DNA of 64,000 bases from the NCBI RefSeq assembly GCF_019083965.1, contig NZ_JAHRCY010000006.1, positions 186,001 to 250,000 of the forward strand. Direction: 5' to 3'. The stretch's first letter is position 1, and each line of letters opens with the position of its first letter. This stretch comes from Catellatospora tritici. GTDB lineage: Bacteria > Actinomycetota > Actinomycetes > Mycobacteriales > Micromonosporaceae. Position numbers and translations under genes: made by a program. This document shows, in pieces, positions 8,546-18,079 of this stretch. The notes below the pieces were generated by a model. That model saw only the letters and a program-made list of their open reading frames with translations. It searched no databases and was not told the origin of the DNA.

Positions 8546-9706
8546 TCACGCGCTCACCTCCGTGTACAGCCGCTCGAACAGCGCGCGGGTGGCCTCGTCG
8601 GCGTGGCCGCGGTGCTTCAGGTAGTCGGCGAACAGCTCCGGCGCGCTGCGGCCGGTGTGCCTGGGGCGGGCGTTGCGGGTGGCCGCGTCCGGCAGCATCG
8701 AGGTGTCCACCCGGATCTCCAGCGCGCGCGGGAACAGCTCCTGCACCTGTTCGCGCAGCCCGGCGCGGGGCGGCTCGGTGACGTATACGCGCAGCCAGGG
8801 CTCGTCGTCGAGCTGCTCGGACATGACCGCCAGGTCGGCGAGCGTGCCGCGCAGCGTACGCAGCGGGACCGCGTCGCCCAGCGGCACCGTGCGCGCCTTG
8901 GCCGAGGTCTGTGCGGTGACCTCGACGATCGTCACGCTGGGCCGGTTCTCCTCCTCGCCGAAGTCGACCGCGATCGGCGAGCCGCTGTAGCGCACCGGGC
9001 ACGGGCCGGGCAGCAGCTGCGCCCGGTGCAGGTGCCCGAGCGCCACGTAGTGGGCGTTGGACGGGAACACCGTCGCGGGCACCGAGTAGCCGAGGATGCA
9101 GTGGGCGTCGCGCTCGCCGCCACCCATGGTGCCGCCGGTGACGGTCAGGTGGGCGGTGACCAGGTTGACCGTGTCCGGCTCGATGAACGCCTCCTGTGCC
9201 AGCCGCCCCAGCAGCCGCGCCAGATGATCGGCGTACGTCGCCTGGGCCTCGGCCTCGGTCAGCGAGAACATCTCCAGCGCGCGGATCGCGTACCGCTGGG
9301 ACAGGAAGGGCAGGGCCACGCAGCGCCACTTCTCGCCGCTCGAGGTGGTGCCGGAGACGATGTGGTCGGCGGGGTGCTCGCTGATCCGGCCGCGCAGGAT
9401 GATCCCGGCCGCGTCGGCCCAGGAGCGCAGCGCGTCCAGGGCGGCACCGTTGTCGTGGTTGCCCGCGATCGCGAGCACCTCGGCGCCGGTGCCGCGCAGC
9501 GCGCTCAGCGCCCGGGTCACCACCTTCGTCGCCTCGGGCGAGGGCGCGGCCACGTCGAACAGGTCACCGGCCACGATGATCAGGTCGGGACGCTCGGTCT
9601 GGGCGACCTGGACCACCGCGTATAGCGCGGCGATCTGCTCGGACACTCGCGAGCGCCCCTTGAGCACCTTGCCGACATGCCAGTCGGAGGTGTGCAGGAT
9701 CTTCAC
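8546..9706 (-). CDS. sbcD: SbcD/Mre11-type exonuclease
   Basis: A calcineurin-like metallophosphoesterase, the nuclease subunit of SbcCD. The metal-binding motifs appear in order: 'HTSDWHVGK' (D-x-H), 'VAGDLFD' (G-D), 'IAGNHDN' (G-N-H-D), 'VTAHLTV' and 'ALGHLHRAQ' (G-H-x-H). It has 386 residues, typical of the family. The GTG start is preceded by GAGAGG. Only 10 bp separate it from herA, so the two are co-transcribed. The C-terminal region 'YLKHRGHADEATRALFERL' is the capping and partner-binding part. Confidence 0.97.
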   Translation of the reverse strand: MKILHTSDWHVGKVLKGRSRVSEQIAALYAVVQVAQTERPDLIIVAGDLFDVAAPSPEATKVVTRALSALRGTGAEVLAIAGNHDNGAALDALRSWADAAGIILRGRISEHPADHIVSGTTSSGEKWRCVALPFLSQRYAIRALEMFSLTEAEAQATYADHLARLLGRLAQEAFIEPDTVNLVTAHLTVTGGTMGGGERDAHCILGYSVPATVFPSNAHYVALGHLHRAQLLPGPCPVRYSGSPIAVDFGEEENRPSVTIVEVTAQTSAKARTVPLGDAVPLRTLRGTLADLAVMSEQLDDEPWLRVYVTEPPRAGLREQVQELFPRALEIRVDTSMLPDAATRNARPRHTGRSAPELFADYLKHRGHADEATRALFERLYTEVSA

Positions 9707-9716
9707 TCGGCGCCTC

Positions 9717-11498
<1,782 letters not shown>

Positions 11499-11596
11499 AG
11501 CCAGCCTCGAAGCCCCGCGTCAGTGACCAGGACCGCCGAATCTGTCGCCCCTCCGACCCAACCGCCGCCACCTCCGAGACCGCCACCACGCATCAA

Positions 11597-11657
11597 GATC
11601 GCTACCAGCGGTCAAAAAGTGCTCTTTGGCCACACTTTCTGACCGGCAATAGCGATC
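11597..11657. repeat. palindromic element, third type (25-11-25)
   Basis: The 25-bp arms (11597-11621 and 11633-11657) match at about 20 positions. They begin GATCGCTA and end with A/G-rich AAAGTG, around an 11-base loop. The size and architecture match subfamilies A and B, but the sequence differs. Confidence 0.75.
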
Positions 11658-11725
11658 ATGCGAACTCCACTCGCCCCCGAGATCCCCCGAGGTCCCCCGC
11701 GCCGTCCACCCGCCAGGCCCAAGCC

Positions 11726-11785
11726 GCACTTCCGGGGAAACTGCACGAATCGCGGCCTCCATTCCCGCACTTTCCCCGAAACTGC
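11726..11785. repeat. palindromic element, subfamily A, copy 2 (diverged)
   Basis: The arms share the CCGGGGAAA / TTTCCCCG core of subfamily A, with about five mismatches over 25 bp, making it the most decayed of the three A copies. The right arm ends AAACTGC and is followed directly by a GC-rich tandem repeat. Confidence 0.8.
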
Positions 11786-11786
11786 A

Positions 11787-11871
11787 GCCATCCGCGCCCC
11801 GCGCCCGCGCAGCGAGCCATCCGCGCCCCGCGCCCGCGCAGCGTGCCCTGCGCCCCGCGCCCGCGCCCGCG
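11787..11871. repeat. 29-bp GC-rich tandem repeat
   Basis: Two units, 11787-11815 and 11816-11844, differ only at the last base (unit start GCCATCCGCGCCCCGCGCCC). A third, partial and diverged unit follows. It begins two bases after the right arm of the subfamily A element. Confidence 0.8.
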
Positions 11872-11956
11872 CGCCGCGTTCCCGCGCGCGCCCAGGCCGC
11901 GCGCCCCGCGGAGCGCGCCGCGCGTCAGGGGTCATCCGCGGTGTCGCTGGGGAGGC

Positions 11957-12649
11957 TCAGGAAGCGGTGGCGGTGGCCAGCAGGGCGCTGGTGGGGAGGG
12001 CGAGGCGGCCCGCGGCGTCGAGGTGGGGTGCGGTCAGGCGGTCGTAGGCGGCGCGGACCTCGCCGAGTTCGGCCGGGCTGAGAACGGTGAGCATCGCGCC
12101 CAGCGAGCCGAGACCGGCGGCGGGACCAGCCCACCAGTCCTCGGGGTCGGCCCGGTGGATCCACTCCACGCGACGGCACTCGACCCTGGTCAGGCCGCTG
12201 TCGGCCAGCAGCCCGGCGAGCCCGGCCGGAGTGCGTTCGAAGTTGCGGTCGGCGGCGACCGTCGGGGCCGAGGCGGGACGGGCGAGACCGGTCGCCGCCG
12301 CGATGTCGGCCCACAGCCGCTGCAGCGGCGGCTGCGGGTGCGGCCAGACCGTCACCGCGACCCGCCCGCCGAAGCGGACCAGCCTGCGCAGCTCGGCGAC
12401 GGCAGCGGCGGGGTCGCCGACGTGGTTGACGACGAAGTTGGCCACGACCGCGTCGAAGGCTCCGTCGCCGAACGGCAGCCGGGGTAGGACGCCGTGGACC
12501 ACCTCGGCGGCGGGGATGTTGTCGCGGGCAGCGGCGACCATGCTGGGCTCGGCGTCGACAGCGGTGACGGTCGCGCCGCGCCCGATGGCCAGCGCGGCGA
12601 CGGTTCCCGTGCCGGTGCCGACGTCGAGCAGTCGGGTCGCGGCGGTCAC
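11957..12649 (-). CDS. class I SAM-dependent methyltransferase (5'-truncated frame)
   Basis: A Rossmann-fold methyltransferase. Motif I is 'LLDVGTGTGTVAALA', the acidic loop is 'VTAVDAEPSM', and motif IV is 'FDAVVANFVVNHV'. It is related to small UbiE/ArsM-like enzymes; the methyl acceptor cannot be told. The open frame can start at a GTG immediately before motif I (230 residues). The natural start appears to be an ATG at 12769 that opens a well-formed N-terminus but meets an in-frame TGA at codon 13. It may therefore be a pseudogene or a shortened protein lacking about 40 residues that normally cap the SAM site. Confidence 0.7.
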   Translation of the reverse strand: MTAATRLLDVGTGTGTVAALAIGRGATVTAVDAEPSMVAAARDNIPAAEVVHGVLPRLPFGDGAFDAVVANFVVNHVGDPAAAVAELRRLVRFGGRVAVTVWPHPQPPLQRLWADIAAATGLARPASAPTVAADRNFERTPAGLAGLLADSGLTRVECRRVEWIHRADPEDWWAGPAAGLGSLGAMLTVLSPAELGEVRAAYDRLTAPHLDAAGRLALPTSALLATATAS

Positions 12650-12769
12650 CTCGGCGGCGTCGAGCAGATCGGCTGCCGGGTGGGCGCAGAGGGCGGCGAA
12701 GGACTGCTGGTAGGCGGCGGCACGGCCGATTCACAGACGTCGTTCGTACTCGTCGAACGGGGTGCTCAT
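12650..12769 (-). pseudogene. disrupted 5' end of the methyltransferase gene (nonsense codon)
   Basis: An ATG with GGAGG 7 bases before it opens MSTPFDEYERRL. A TGA at 12733-12731 follows, and the same frame continues with IGRAAAYQQSFAALCAHPAA up to motif I. A change of one base from TGG (Trp) to TGA would explain it. The region after the stop keeps coding character, so the mutation looks recent, or it is a sequencing error. Confidence 0.7.
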
Positions 12770-12809
12770 CACGCCTCCAAGGTCTCGGGAGGCGGAGTCT
12801 AGACAAGGC

Positions 12810-12834
12810 CGGGCGCCCCTCGCGGAGGCGCCCG
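12810..12834 (-). terminator. hairpin terminator after the sigma-factor operon
   Basis: CGGGCGCC and GGCGCCCG pair across a 9-base loop six bases past the stop of the membrane protein gene. GC-rich stem, no T-run, as is common in high-GC bacteria. Confidence 0.6.
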
Positions 12835-12840
12835 ACCGGT

Positions 12841-13878
12841 TCATTGGCGAGGCGGCAGAGGCGGTGGCGGGAGCGGGGTGTCGGCCTGGACCAGCAGTTG
12901 CCAGTCACCGGTGACGTGCTCGGGGGTCACCGTGATCGTGACGCCGCCGGGCCTGCCCGCGTCGTAGGGCGGGCTGGTCAGGTCGAGGTTGAACAGGTGC
13001 AGGTCGGCGTCGTAGTCCCACCACTGCTCCGACTGGACGTCCGCCCCGTCGACCTGGATGCGCAGCGACCCGGGGGTCAGCGACTGGCTGATGAACGAGT
13101 AGCCGTCACGAGAGTGCACGGTGACGGTCTGCGGACGGAGCGGATTCTGCAGGTCGCCGCGCAGCCACAGTAGGGAGTCGAGAACGTTGTCGGTCGGCGT
13201 GGCGTCGGGGGCACCCGGGGGTTGCCAGGCGTCGAGCAGCAGCTTGGCGTCGGCGGGCGCACCCAGCACCGCGGGCCGGTCGGGTAGCGGATAGGCGTCG
13301 AAGGGCACCGGCACTCCGACCGCCATGGCGATCGTCGCCCCGTCGGGGAAAGCGGCGTTTCTGTGGGTGTCACGGTCGGTCGCGAAGACCCGGAGTCTTA
13401 CGCTCACCTGCCGTCCCTGCTTCTCCGGCTGGACCTGCCAGCTCATGGTCAGGCCGTCGCCGCAGTCGCCGCTCGCCCCAGCCTGGCCGTCGACCTCCAG
13501 CTCACCTTGCAGGTGCACGCCGGGTGCGCCGGTGCAGTCGGTGAACACCTTGAACTCGCTCAGACCGGGCGGGGTGAAGGTGAGCGTGAGGCTGTTGATT
13601 CCGGGCCGGGAGCGGGTGGCGGCGATGAGCCGGGTGCCGCCGAGGTACTGCGGGAACCCGGCGCCGGGGCCCGCGGGCTGGGCCGGGCCGCCGTCGCGCA
13701 GGGCGGGGCTGATGCCGTACCCGATGGCGCCGAGCGCGAGCACGACGGCGGCGAGGGCGCCGATCCGCTGCCGGCGCCGGGCGGTGATCCGCTGGCGTAC
13801 GGTGCCCAGGCGCAGGTGCTGGGCGAGGTCGGCGGGTGGGGTCGACCGCTCGTCGAGCAGTTCCTTGAGATCGATCAT
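12841..13878 (-). CDS. membrane-anchored protein coupled to a SigE-like sigma factor
   Basis: 345 residues. A cytoplasmic N-terminus (MIDLKELLDERSTPP..., rich in Arg before the membrane) is followed by one transmembrane helix (about residues 40-60, 'IGALAAVVLALGAIGYGI') and a roughly 280-residue extracytoplasmic domain with two Cys pairs, ending in a Pro-rich tail. The start codon overlaps the sigma factor stop (ATGA), so the two are translationally coupled. This position and topology suit an anti-sigma or sensor role, but no anti-sigma zinc motif (HxxxCxxC) is visible, so the role is inferred from context only. Confidence 0.8.
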   Translation of the reverse strand: MIDLKELLDERSTPPADLAQHLRLGTVRQRITARRRQRIGALAAVVLALGAIGYGISPALRDGGPAQPAGPGAGFPQYLGGTRLIAATRSRPGINSLTLTFTPPGLSEFKVFTDCTGAPGVHLQGELEVDGQAGASGDCGDGLTMSWQVQPEKQGRQVSVRLRVFATDRDTHRNAAFPDGATIAMAVGVPVPFDAYPLPDRPAVLGAPADAKLLLDAWQPPGAPDATPTDNVLDSLLWLRGDLQNPLRPQTVTVHSRDGYSFISQSLTPGSLRIQVDGADVQSEQWWDYDADLHLFNLDLTSPPYDAGRPGGVTITVTPEHVTGDWQLLVQADTPLPPPPLPPRQ

Positions 13879-14366
13879 CGCGACGCTCCCTCCAACATCA
13901 GCGAGGCGTCCACACGCAGTTTGGACAGGGCTTTGGCGTGCTGGCTCTTGACGGTGCCCACGGACACGCCCATGACCTCGGCGATCTGTGCCTCGCTGAG
14001 GTCGTCGAAGTAGCGCAGCACCAGTACCGCGCGCTGGCGACGGGGCAGGCGGCCCAGGGCCCGCCACACCTCGTCGCGGGCGGCGACCTCGTCGCCGGGG
14101 TCGGCGGTCGCCCCCTCGGACAGCCGGTCGGTCGGCTGCTCGCCGTGCCAGCGGCGGCGCCACCAGGTCGAGTACGTGTTGATCAGAATGCGCCGCACGT
14201 GCGCCGGGTCGGCGTCGACCCGGCGCCACGCGCTCCACGCCTTGGCCAGGCTGGTCTGCAGCAGGTCCTCGGCGAGTCCCCAGTCGTGGGTGAGCAGGTA
14301 GGCGGTGCGGAGCAGGCGTGGCGAGCGGGTCGTCACGAAGTCCGCGAAGGTGTCGCTGCGCGTCAC
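13875..14366 (-). CDS. SigE-family ECF RNA polymerase sigma factor
   Basis: A 163-residue group IV sigma factor. Sigma-2 is 'FADFVTTRSPRLLRTAYLLTHDWGLAEDLLQTSLAKAWSAW', and sigma-4 is 'LGRLPRRQRAVLVLRYFDDLSEAQIAEVMGVSVGTVKSQHAKAL' with its helix-turn-helix. This is the short actinobacterial SigE/SCO-type ECF subgroup. The GTG start follows GGGAGG at 4-5 bases; an upstream in-frame ATG lacks a ribosome site and encodes atypical Pro/Arg sequence. It directs RNA polymerase to an unidentified stress or cell-surface regulon. Confidence 0.92.
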   Translation of the reverse strand: MTRSDTFADFVTTRSPRLLRTAYLLTHDWGLAEDLLQTSLAKAWSAWRRVDADPAHVRRILINTYSTWWRRRWHGEQPTDRLSEGATADPGDEVAARDEVWRALGRLPRRQRAVLVLRYFDDLSEAQIAEVMGVSVGTVKSQHAKALSKLRVDASLMLEGASR

Positions 14367-14438
14367 CGGTCCTCCCAATGGATAGGTCGCCGGTAATACC
14401 AGTCGGCCGGGTCCCCGGGTTGCCCGGTGCGGGCACGG

Positions 14439-14484
14439 CACCGCCCGGGGCCGGCGGATGCTGGGACGCCGGCCCCGGGCGGTG
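14439..14484 (-). terminator. strong hairpin terminator after the ThuA gene
   Basis: A perfect 17-bp inverted repeat (CACCGCCCGGGGCCGGC and its complement) with a 12-base loop lies just past the stop codon. It separates the ThuA gene from the sigma-factor operon on the same strand. Confidence 0.85.
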
Positions 14485-14496
14485 GACTTTCCGCGC

Positions 14497-15669
14497 TCAG
14501 CTGCCCTGGTCGAACTTCTCCCAGGTACCGATCGCGGTGCGGTTGGCGATGAGCGCGGCCGCTCCCGCGTTCTCCGCCACCACGTACTTGCCGTTCGCCT
14601 GGGCCCGCAAACTGATCGTGCCGTCGCTGTTGCGGATGAGGGCGAAGGTCTCCCACGGGCCGACGGCGGTGCGGTTGGCGATCAGCGGGTTGGCCCCGGC
14701 GTTGTCGGCGCAGACGTACTTGCCGTTGGCCCGGGACTTCAGCGCCACGTTGCCGCTGCCCAGGTCGATGACGTCGTACCGCTCGGACAGGGTGGCCGCG
14801 GTGGTGGCACTGGCGATGAGGTTGCCGGTGCCGCCGCCGGGCGCGGTGACGAACTTGCTGTTGGCGCGGGCCTTGAGGGTCGCGCCGGTGACCGGGGGCT
14901 GCGAGGTGGGCGTGCAGTCGGCGGCGACCGAGCCCGCGGCGATCTGGATGCCGCCGAGCAGCATCTTCGTGAAGTTGGTGTCGGTGTAGCTGGCCTCGGT
15001 GTGGCCGAGGCCGGTGTACCAGGCGCGGCCGCCGCCGTAGTTCTGGCACCAGGTGATCGGGTGGTCGCCCATGGTGCCGCCGGTGTACGACGCCTCGTTG
15101 AGGTTCATCAGCACCCGCACGTTGGGGCGCGGGTTGGTGCGGTAGTTGTACCACTCGTCCGAGCGCGTCCACACCGACGGCAGGTGCGCCGTCGACACGT
15201 TGACCGGGGTCTCGACGCGCACCTGGGCGTTCTGGATCGCCGGGTGGGAGGAGAACCAGGCGCCGACGAGGCCGCCGTACCAGGGCCAGTCGTACTCGGT
15301 GTCGGCGGCGGCGTGCACGCCCACGTAGCCGCCACCGGCGGCGATGTAGTTCTGGAAGGCGGTCTGCTGGGTGGCGTCGAGGACGTCGCCGGTGGTCATC
15401 AGCCAGACGACGACCTGGTACTGGGCCAGGTTGGCGGCGTTGAACTGGGCGGCGTCCTCGGTGGCCGTGACGGTGAACCCGTTGGCCGAGCCCAGCGCCT
15501 GGATCGCGGCGATGCCGTTGGGGATGGACGAGTGCCGGAAACCGGCGGTCTTGGAGAAGACCAGGACCTTGGTCAGCGGCGCCGCCGCTGCCGGGGTCGC
15601 CGGGCCGACCAGCATCGTCGCGACCATGGCGACGAGGGCTGCGGCCAGGGACAGAAGGCGTTTGCGCAT
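14497..15669 (-). CDS. secreted ThuA-domain protein with fascin-like beta-trefoil
   Basis: 390 residues. A signal peptide (MRKRLLSLAAALVAMVATML..., cleavage after AAAA) is followed by a ThuA domain (about 30-245; 'VLVFSKTAGFRHSSIPNGI', 'GGGYVGVHAAADTEYDWPWYGGLVG', 'GDHPITWCQNYGGGRAWYTGLGH') of the glutamine-amidotransferase-like superfamily, linked to sugar metabolism. A C-terminal fascin-like beta-trefoil (about 260-390) has repeats such as 'ANGKYVCADNAGANPLIANR' and may bind glycans. The ThuA part is nearly identical to that of the ThuA-DUF1080 protein at 30981. AAGGAG precedes the ATG. A TATAGGAT-type operator about 215 bp upstream ties it to the fucose regulon. Confidence 0.9.
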   Translation of the reverse strand: MRKRLLSLAAALVAMVATMLVGPATPAAAAPLTKVLVFSKTAGFRHSSIPNGIAAIQALGSANGFTVTATEDAAQFNAANLAQYQVVVWLMTTGDVLDATQQTAFQNYIAAGGGYVGVHAAADTEYDWPWYGGLVGAWFSSHPAIQNAQVRVETPVNVSTAHLPSVWTRSDEWYNYRTNPRPNVRVLMNLNEASYTGGTMGDHPITWCQNYGGGRAWYTGLGHTEASYTDTNFTKMLLGGIQIAAGSVAADCTPTSQPPVTGATLKARANSKFVTAPGGGTGNLIASATTAATLSERYDVIDLGSGNVALKSRANGKYVCADNAGANPLIANRTAVGPWETFALIRNSDGTISLRAQANGKYVVAENAGAAALIANRTAIGTWEKFDQGS

Positions 15670-16113
15670 GTGCCCGCTCCTTCGCGCGGAAGTGCCGCGG
15701 TCGGCCGGGCGCCGTCCGCGACGGGAGGGGGACGCGACGGTCTGGCGGCCGCGGACAGGGCCGTGCAAAGGGGTACGCGGCGACTCAGACACGGAGCATC
15801 CTTCATGCCGTTCGCGGGCGGTCACCCGCGAACCGGAGCCGGGTCGCCGATCCGAGGCTCCAAGTGGACATTGACATCCGTGAAACATCCTATAGGGATC
15901 TTGGTCGCGATGGGAAGAGCGGGATCGTCGTCCCGCCGGAGTCGATCGCGAAGTTATGCCCCAGTTTAACCAGTTCTTCTGTCGTCCAGGGGCACAGTAT
16001 TGCCAGCCTGAGGCCAACTTTTGCTAGATCGTGAAAAAGTACGGTTCTCTATCTAGAAACTTTTACCTGGACCGATCTAACATGACCGCTACTTAGGCGT
16101 AACAGGAGGCCCT
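15670..16113. other. divergent promoter region between the ThuA gene and the Ebo-type operon
   Basis: The ThuA side has a long leader with a hairpin (GTTCGCGGG 15810-15818, CCCGCGAAC 15825-15833) and the CCTATAGG operator at 15881-15900. The right half is AT-rich for this genome and carries CTAGAT (16024-16029) and ATCTAG (16051-16056) as an inverted repeat spaced by 21 bases, perhaps an operator for the Ebo-type operon. No gene seen. Confidence 0.6.
15881..15900 (-). promoter_or_regulatory. CCTATAGG operator before the secreted ThuA gene
   Basis: GAAACATCCTATAGGGATC, one base off the palindrome ATCCTATAGGAT found before the GH95 gene and the sugar ABC operon. On the minus strand TAGGAT could serve as the -10 box, with transcription starting near 15880. 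Confidence 0.7.
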
Positions 16114-17253
16114 GTGCGTACTGGACTTTGGCTCATCGGAGCGCGTGGTGCCGTGGCGGTGACCGGCATCGTGGGCGCGCTCGCCGTCCGCGCGGGCCTG
16201 GCCGAACCCACCGGCTGCGTGACGGAACTGCCCCCGCTGCGCGACGCCGCGCTGCCCACCCTGGCCGACCTCGTCATCGGTGGCCACGACGTCGTCGAGC
16301 TCGGCCTCGACAAGAAGGCGCAGGCGCTGGTCGCGGCCGGGGTGCTCCCCGCGTCCGTGGTCGCCGCCGTCGCCGACGAGCTGGCCGTCGTGGAGGCCGA
16401 GGTGCGCTGCGCCCCGCACGGCGCCACCCAGCACGAGACGGCCCAGCGCATCACCGCCGACCTGGCCGAGTTCCGCGGCAGGCACGGACTGGCGCACGTG
16501 GTGGTGGTCAACGTCGCCTCGACCGAGGCGGCGGCGGTGCCGCACCCCGCGCACGCCGACCCCGACACCCTCGCCGCCGCGCTGCACACCGAGCAGGTGC
16601 TCCCGCCCAGCTCGCTGTACGCGTACGCGGCGTTCGCCGCCGGGTGCTCGTACGTCGACTTCACGCCGTCGACCGGGGCGCGGCTGCCCGCGCTGCACGA
16701 ACTGGCGCTGCGGGCCGGGGTGGCCTACGCCGGGCACGACGGCAAGACCGGCGAGACGCTGCTCAAGTCGGTGCTGGCGCCCATGTTCGCGCTGCGCAAC
16801 CTGCACGTGCGCTCCTGGTCCGGGACCAACCTGCTCGGCGGCGGCGACGGCGCCAACCTGGCCCGGCCCGACGCCAACGCGGCGAAGGTCGCCAGCAAGC
16901 AGCGGGTGCTCAAGGAGACGCTGGGCTACGAGCCGGAGGGCCACACCCGCATCGACTATGTGCCCGACATCGGCGACCTCAAGACCGCCTGGGACCTGAT
17001 CACGTTCAGCGGGTTCCTGGGCAGCCGGATGCGGCTGGAGTTCACCTGGCACGGCTGCGACTCGGCCCTGGCCGCGCCGCTGGTGCTGGACCTGGCTCGG
17101 CTGACCGCGGCCGCGCACGCGCACGGGCTGTCCGGCCCGCTGCCGCAGCTCGCCTTCTTCTTCAAGGACCCGCTCGGCGACGTCCCGCACGGGCTGGCCG
17201 ACCAGTGGCGCGACCTGTGCGAATGGGTGGGGGGCTGGGATGCGGCTGCGTGA
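16114..17253 (+). CDS. inositol-3-phosphate synthase-like enzyme of an Ebo-type cluster
   Basis: 379 residues of the myo-inositol-phosphate-synthase family. These use NAD to cyclise glucose 6-phosphate. Supporting features are the N-terminal nucleotide-binding strand 'LWLIGARGAVAVTG' (altered from the usual glycine-rich loop), 'SSLYAYAAFAAGCSYVDFTPS', 'GKTGETLLKSVLAPMF' and 'VRSWSGTNLLGGGDG'. It starts at GTG after AGGAGG and overlaps the UbiA gene by 14 bp. In the described Ebo operons a dehydroquinate-synthase-like EboD makes the cyclic precursor; here this gene occupies the corresponding place, so it may supply a cyclitol. Product and substrate are inferred. Confidence 0.85.
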   Translation: MRTGLWLIGARGAVAVTGIVGALAVRAGLAEPTGCVTELPPLRDAALPTLADLVIGGHDVVELGLDKKAQALVAAGVLPASVVAAVADELAVVEAEVRCAPHGATQHETAQRITADLAEFRGRHGLAHVVVVNVASTEAAAVPHPAHADPDTLAAALHTEQVLPPSSLYAYAAFAAGCSYVDFTPSTGARLPALHELALRAGVAYAGHDGKTGETLLKSVLAPMFALRNLHVRSWSGTNLLGGGDGANLARPDANAAKVASKQRVLKETLGYEPEGHTRIDYVPDIGDLKTAWDLITFSGFLGSRMRLEFTWHGCDSALAAPLVLDLARLTAAAHAHGLSGPLPQLAFFFKDPLGDVPHGLADQWRDLCEWVGGWDAAA

Positions 17254-18079
17254 TCTGGCCGAACTGGTCCGGGCGCCCGCCGCGCTGTCGGTGCCCGGCG
17301 ACGCGGTCGCCGGCGCCGCCGCCGCGAACAGCCTCGACGGGCGTACGGCGGGCGTGGCCGCCGCGTCGGTGTGCCTGTACTGGGCCGGGATGGCCGCCAA
17401 CGACTGGGCCGACCGGGACCTCGACGCGATCGAGCGCCCCGAGCGGCCGATTCCGTCCGGGCGGATCGCGCCGAACACCGCGCTGGCGATCGCGGGCGGG
17501 CTGACCGCGGCCGGGCTGGCGCTGGCCGCCGCGGCGGGCGGGCGCCGCACGCTGGGCACGGCCACCGCGCTGGCGGCGGCGGTCTGGGCGTACGACGTGA
17601 AGGCCAAGAACACCGCGGCCGGTCCCGCCGCCATGGCCGTGTGCCGGGGCCTGGACGTGCTGCTGGGCGCCAGCACCGGCCGGATGCGCCACGCGGTGCG
17701 CCCGGCGCTGACCGTCGCCGCGCACACCTACGCGGTGACCGCGCTGTCGCGGCGTGAGGTCACCGGAGCCGACCGGTCGCTGCCCGCGCTGACGCTGGCC
17801 GGGACCGCCGCCGTCGCGTACGCCGCGACCGGTCGGCGCGGCTGGGCCCCGGTCGGCCTGGCCGCCTGGTACGCGCTCAGATTCGGACGGGCGCAGCGCG
17901 ACGTGCTACGCGATCCCGCCGCCGGACGCGTGCGCGCCGCGGTCGGCGCGGGGATAACCTCGCTGCCCGCGCTGCAGGGCGCGCTGATCGCCGCGTCGGG
18001 GCGGCCGCTGACCGGGGCGCTGGTCGCGGCCGGTGCCCCGGCCGGGGCGCGGCTGGCCAAGGCGGTGTCGCCGACATGA
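17240..18079 (+). CDS. eboC: UbiA-like prenyltransferase (EboC-type)
   Basis: 279 residues, very hydrophobic. It carries the UbiA signature 'ANDWADRDLDAIERPERPIPSGRI', whose Asp-rich N-D-x-x-D-x-x-x-D motif binds the Mg-prenyl diphosphate. A second acidic motif is 'VWAYDVKAKN'. It is an integral membrane enzyme that joins a prenyl chain to an acceptor. The tight overlap with genes on both sides and the polyprenyl synthase at the operon end point to a polyprenyl diphosphate as donor, and the cyclitol-like product of the previous gene as a possible acceptor. It corresponds to EboC of cyanobacterial and algal Ebo operons. Confidence 0.88.
   Translation: MRLRDLAELVRAPAALSVPGDAVAGAAAANSLDGRTAGVAAASVCLYWAGMAANDWADRDLDAIERPERPIPSGRIAPNTALAIAGGLTAAGLALAAAAGGRRTLGTATALAAAVWAYDVKAKNTAAGPAAMAVCRGLDVLLGASTGRMRHAVRPALTVAAHTYAVTALSRREVTGADRSLPALTLAGTAAVAYAATGRRGWAPVGLAAWYALRFGRAQRDVLRDPAAGRVRAAVGAGITSLPALQGALIAASGRPLTGALVAAGAPAGARLAKAVSPT

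Larger units (their letters stand above)
11499..11956. other. 458-bp spacer with two palindromic elements and a tandem repeat
   Basis: It lies upstream of herA and downstream of the methyltransferase. It holds an inverted repeat at 11597-11657, a subfamily A element at 11726-11785, and a GC-rich 29-bp tandem repeat from 11787. No credible reading frame. The herA promoter should lie in the first 100 bp, but I see no clear -35/-10 pair. Confidence 0.7.

Noticed and set aside
12731-12733. TGA as selenocysteine codon in the methyltransferase
   Set aside because: No selenocysteine machinery or fitting RNA hairpin is visible, and Trp (TGG) at this place is a simpler explanation.
15573-15806. Possible leader peptide or small gene overlapping the ThuA start
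   Set aside because: Arg/Pro/Ala-rich sequence without a ribosome site, and it overlaps the signal peptide coding in another frame.
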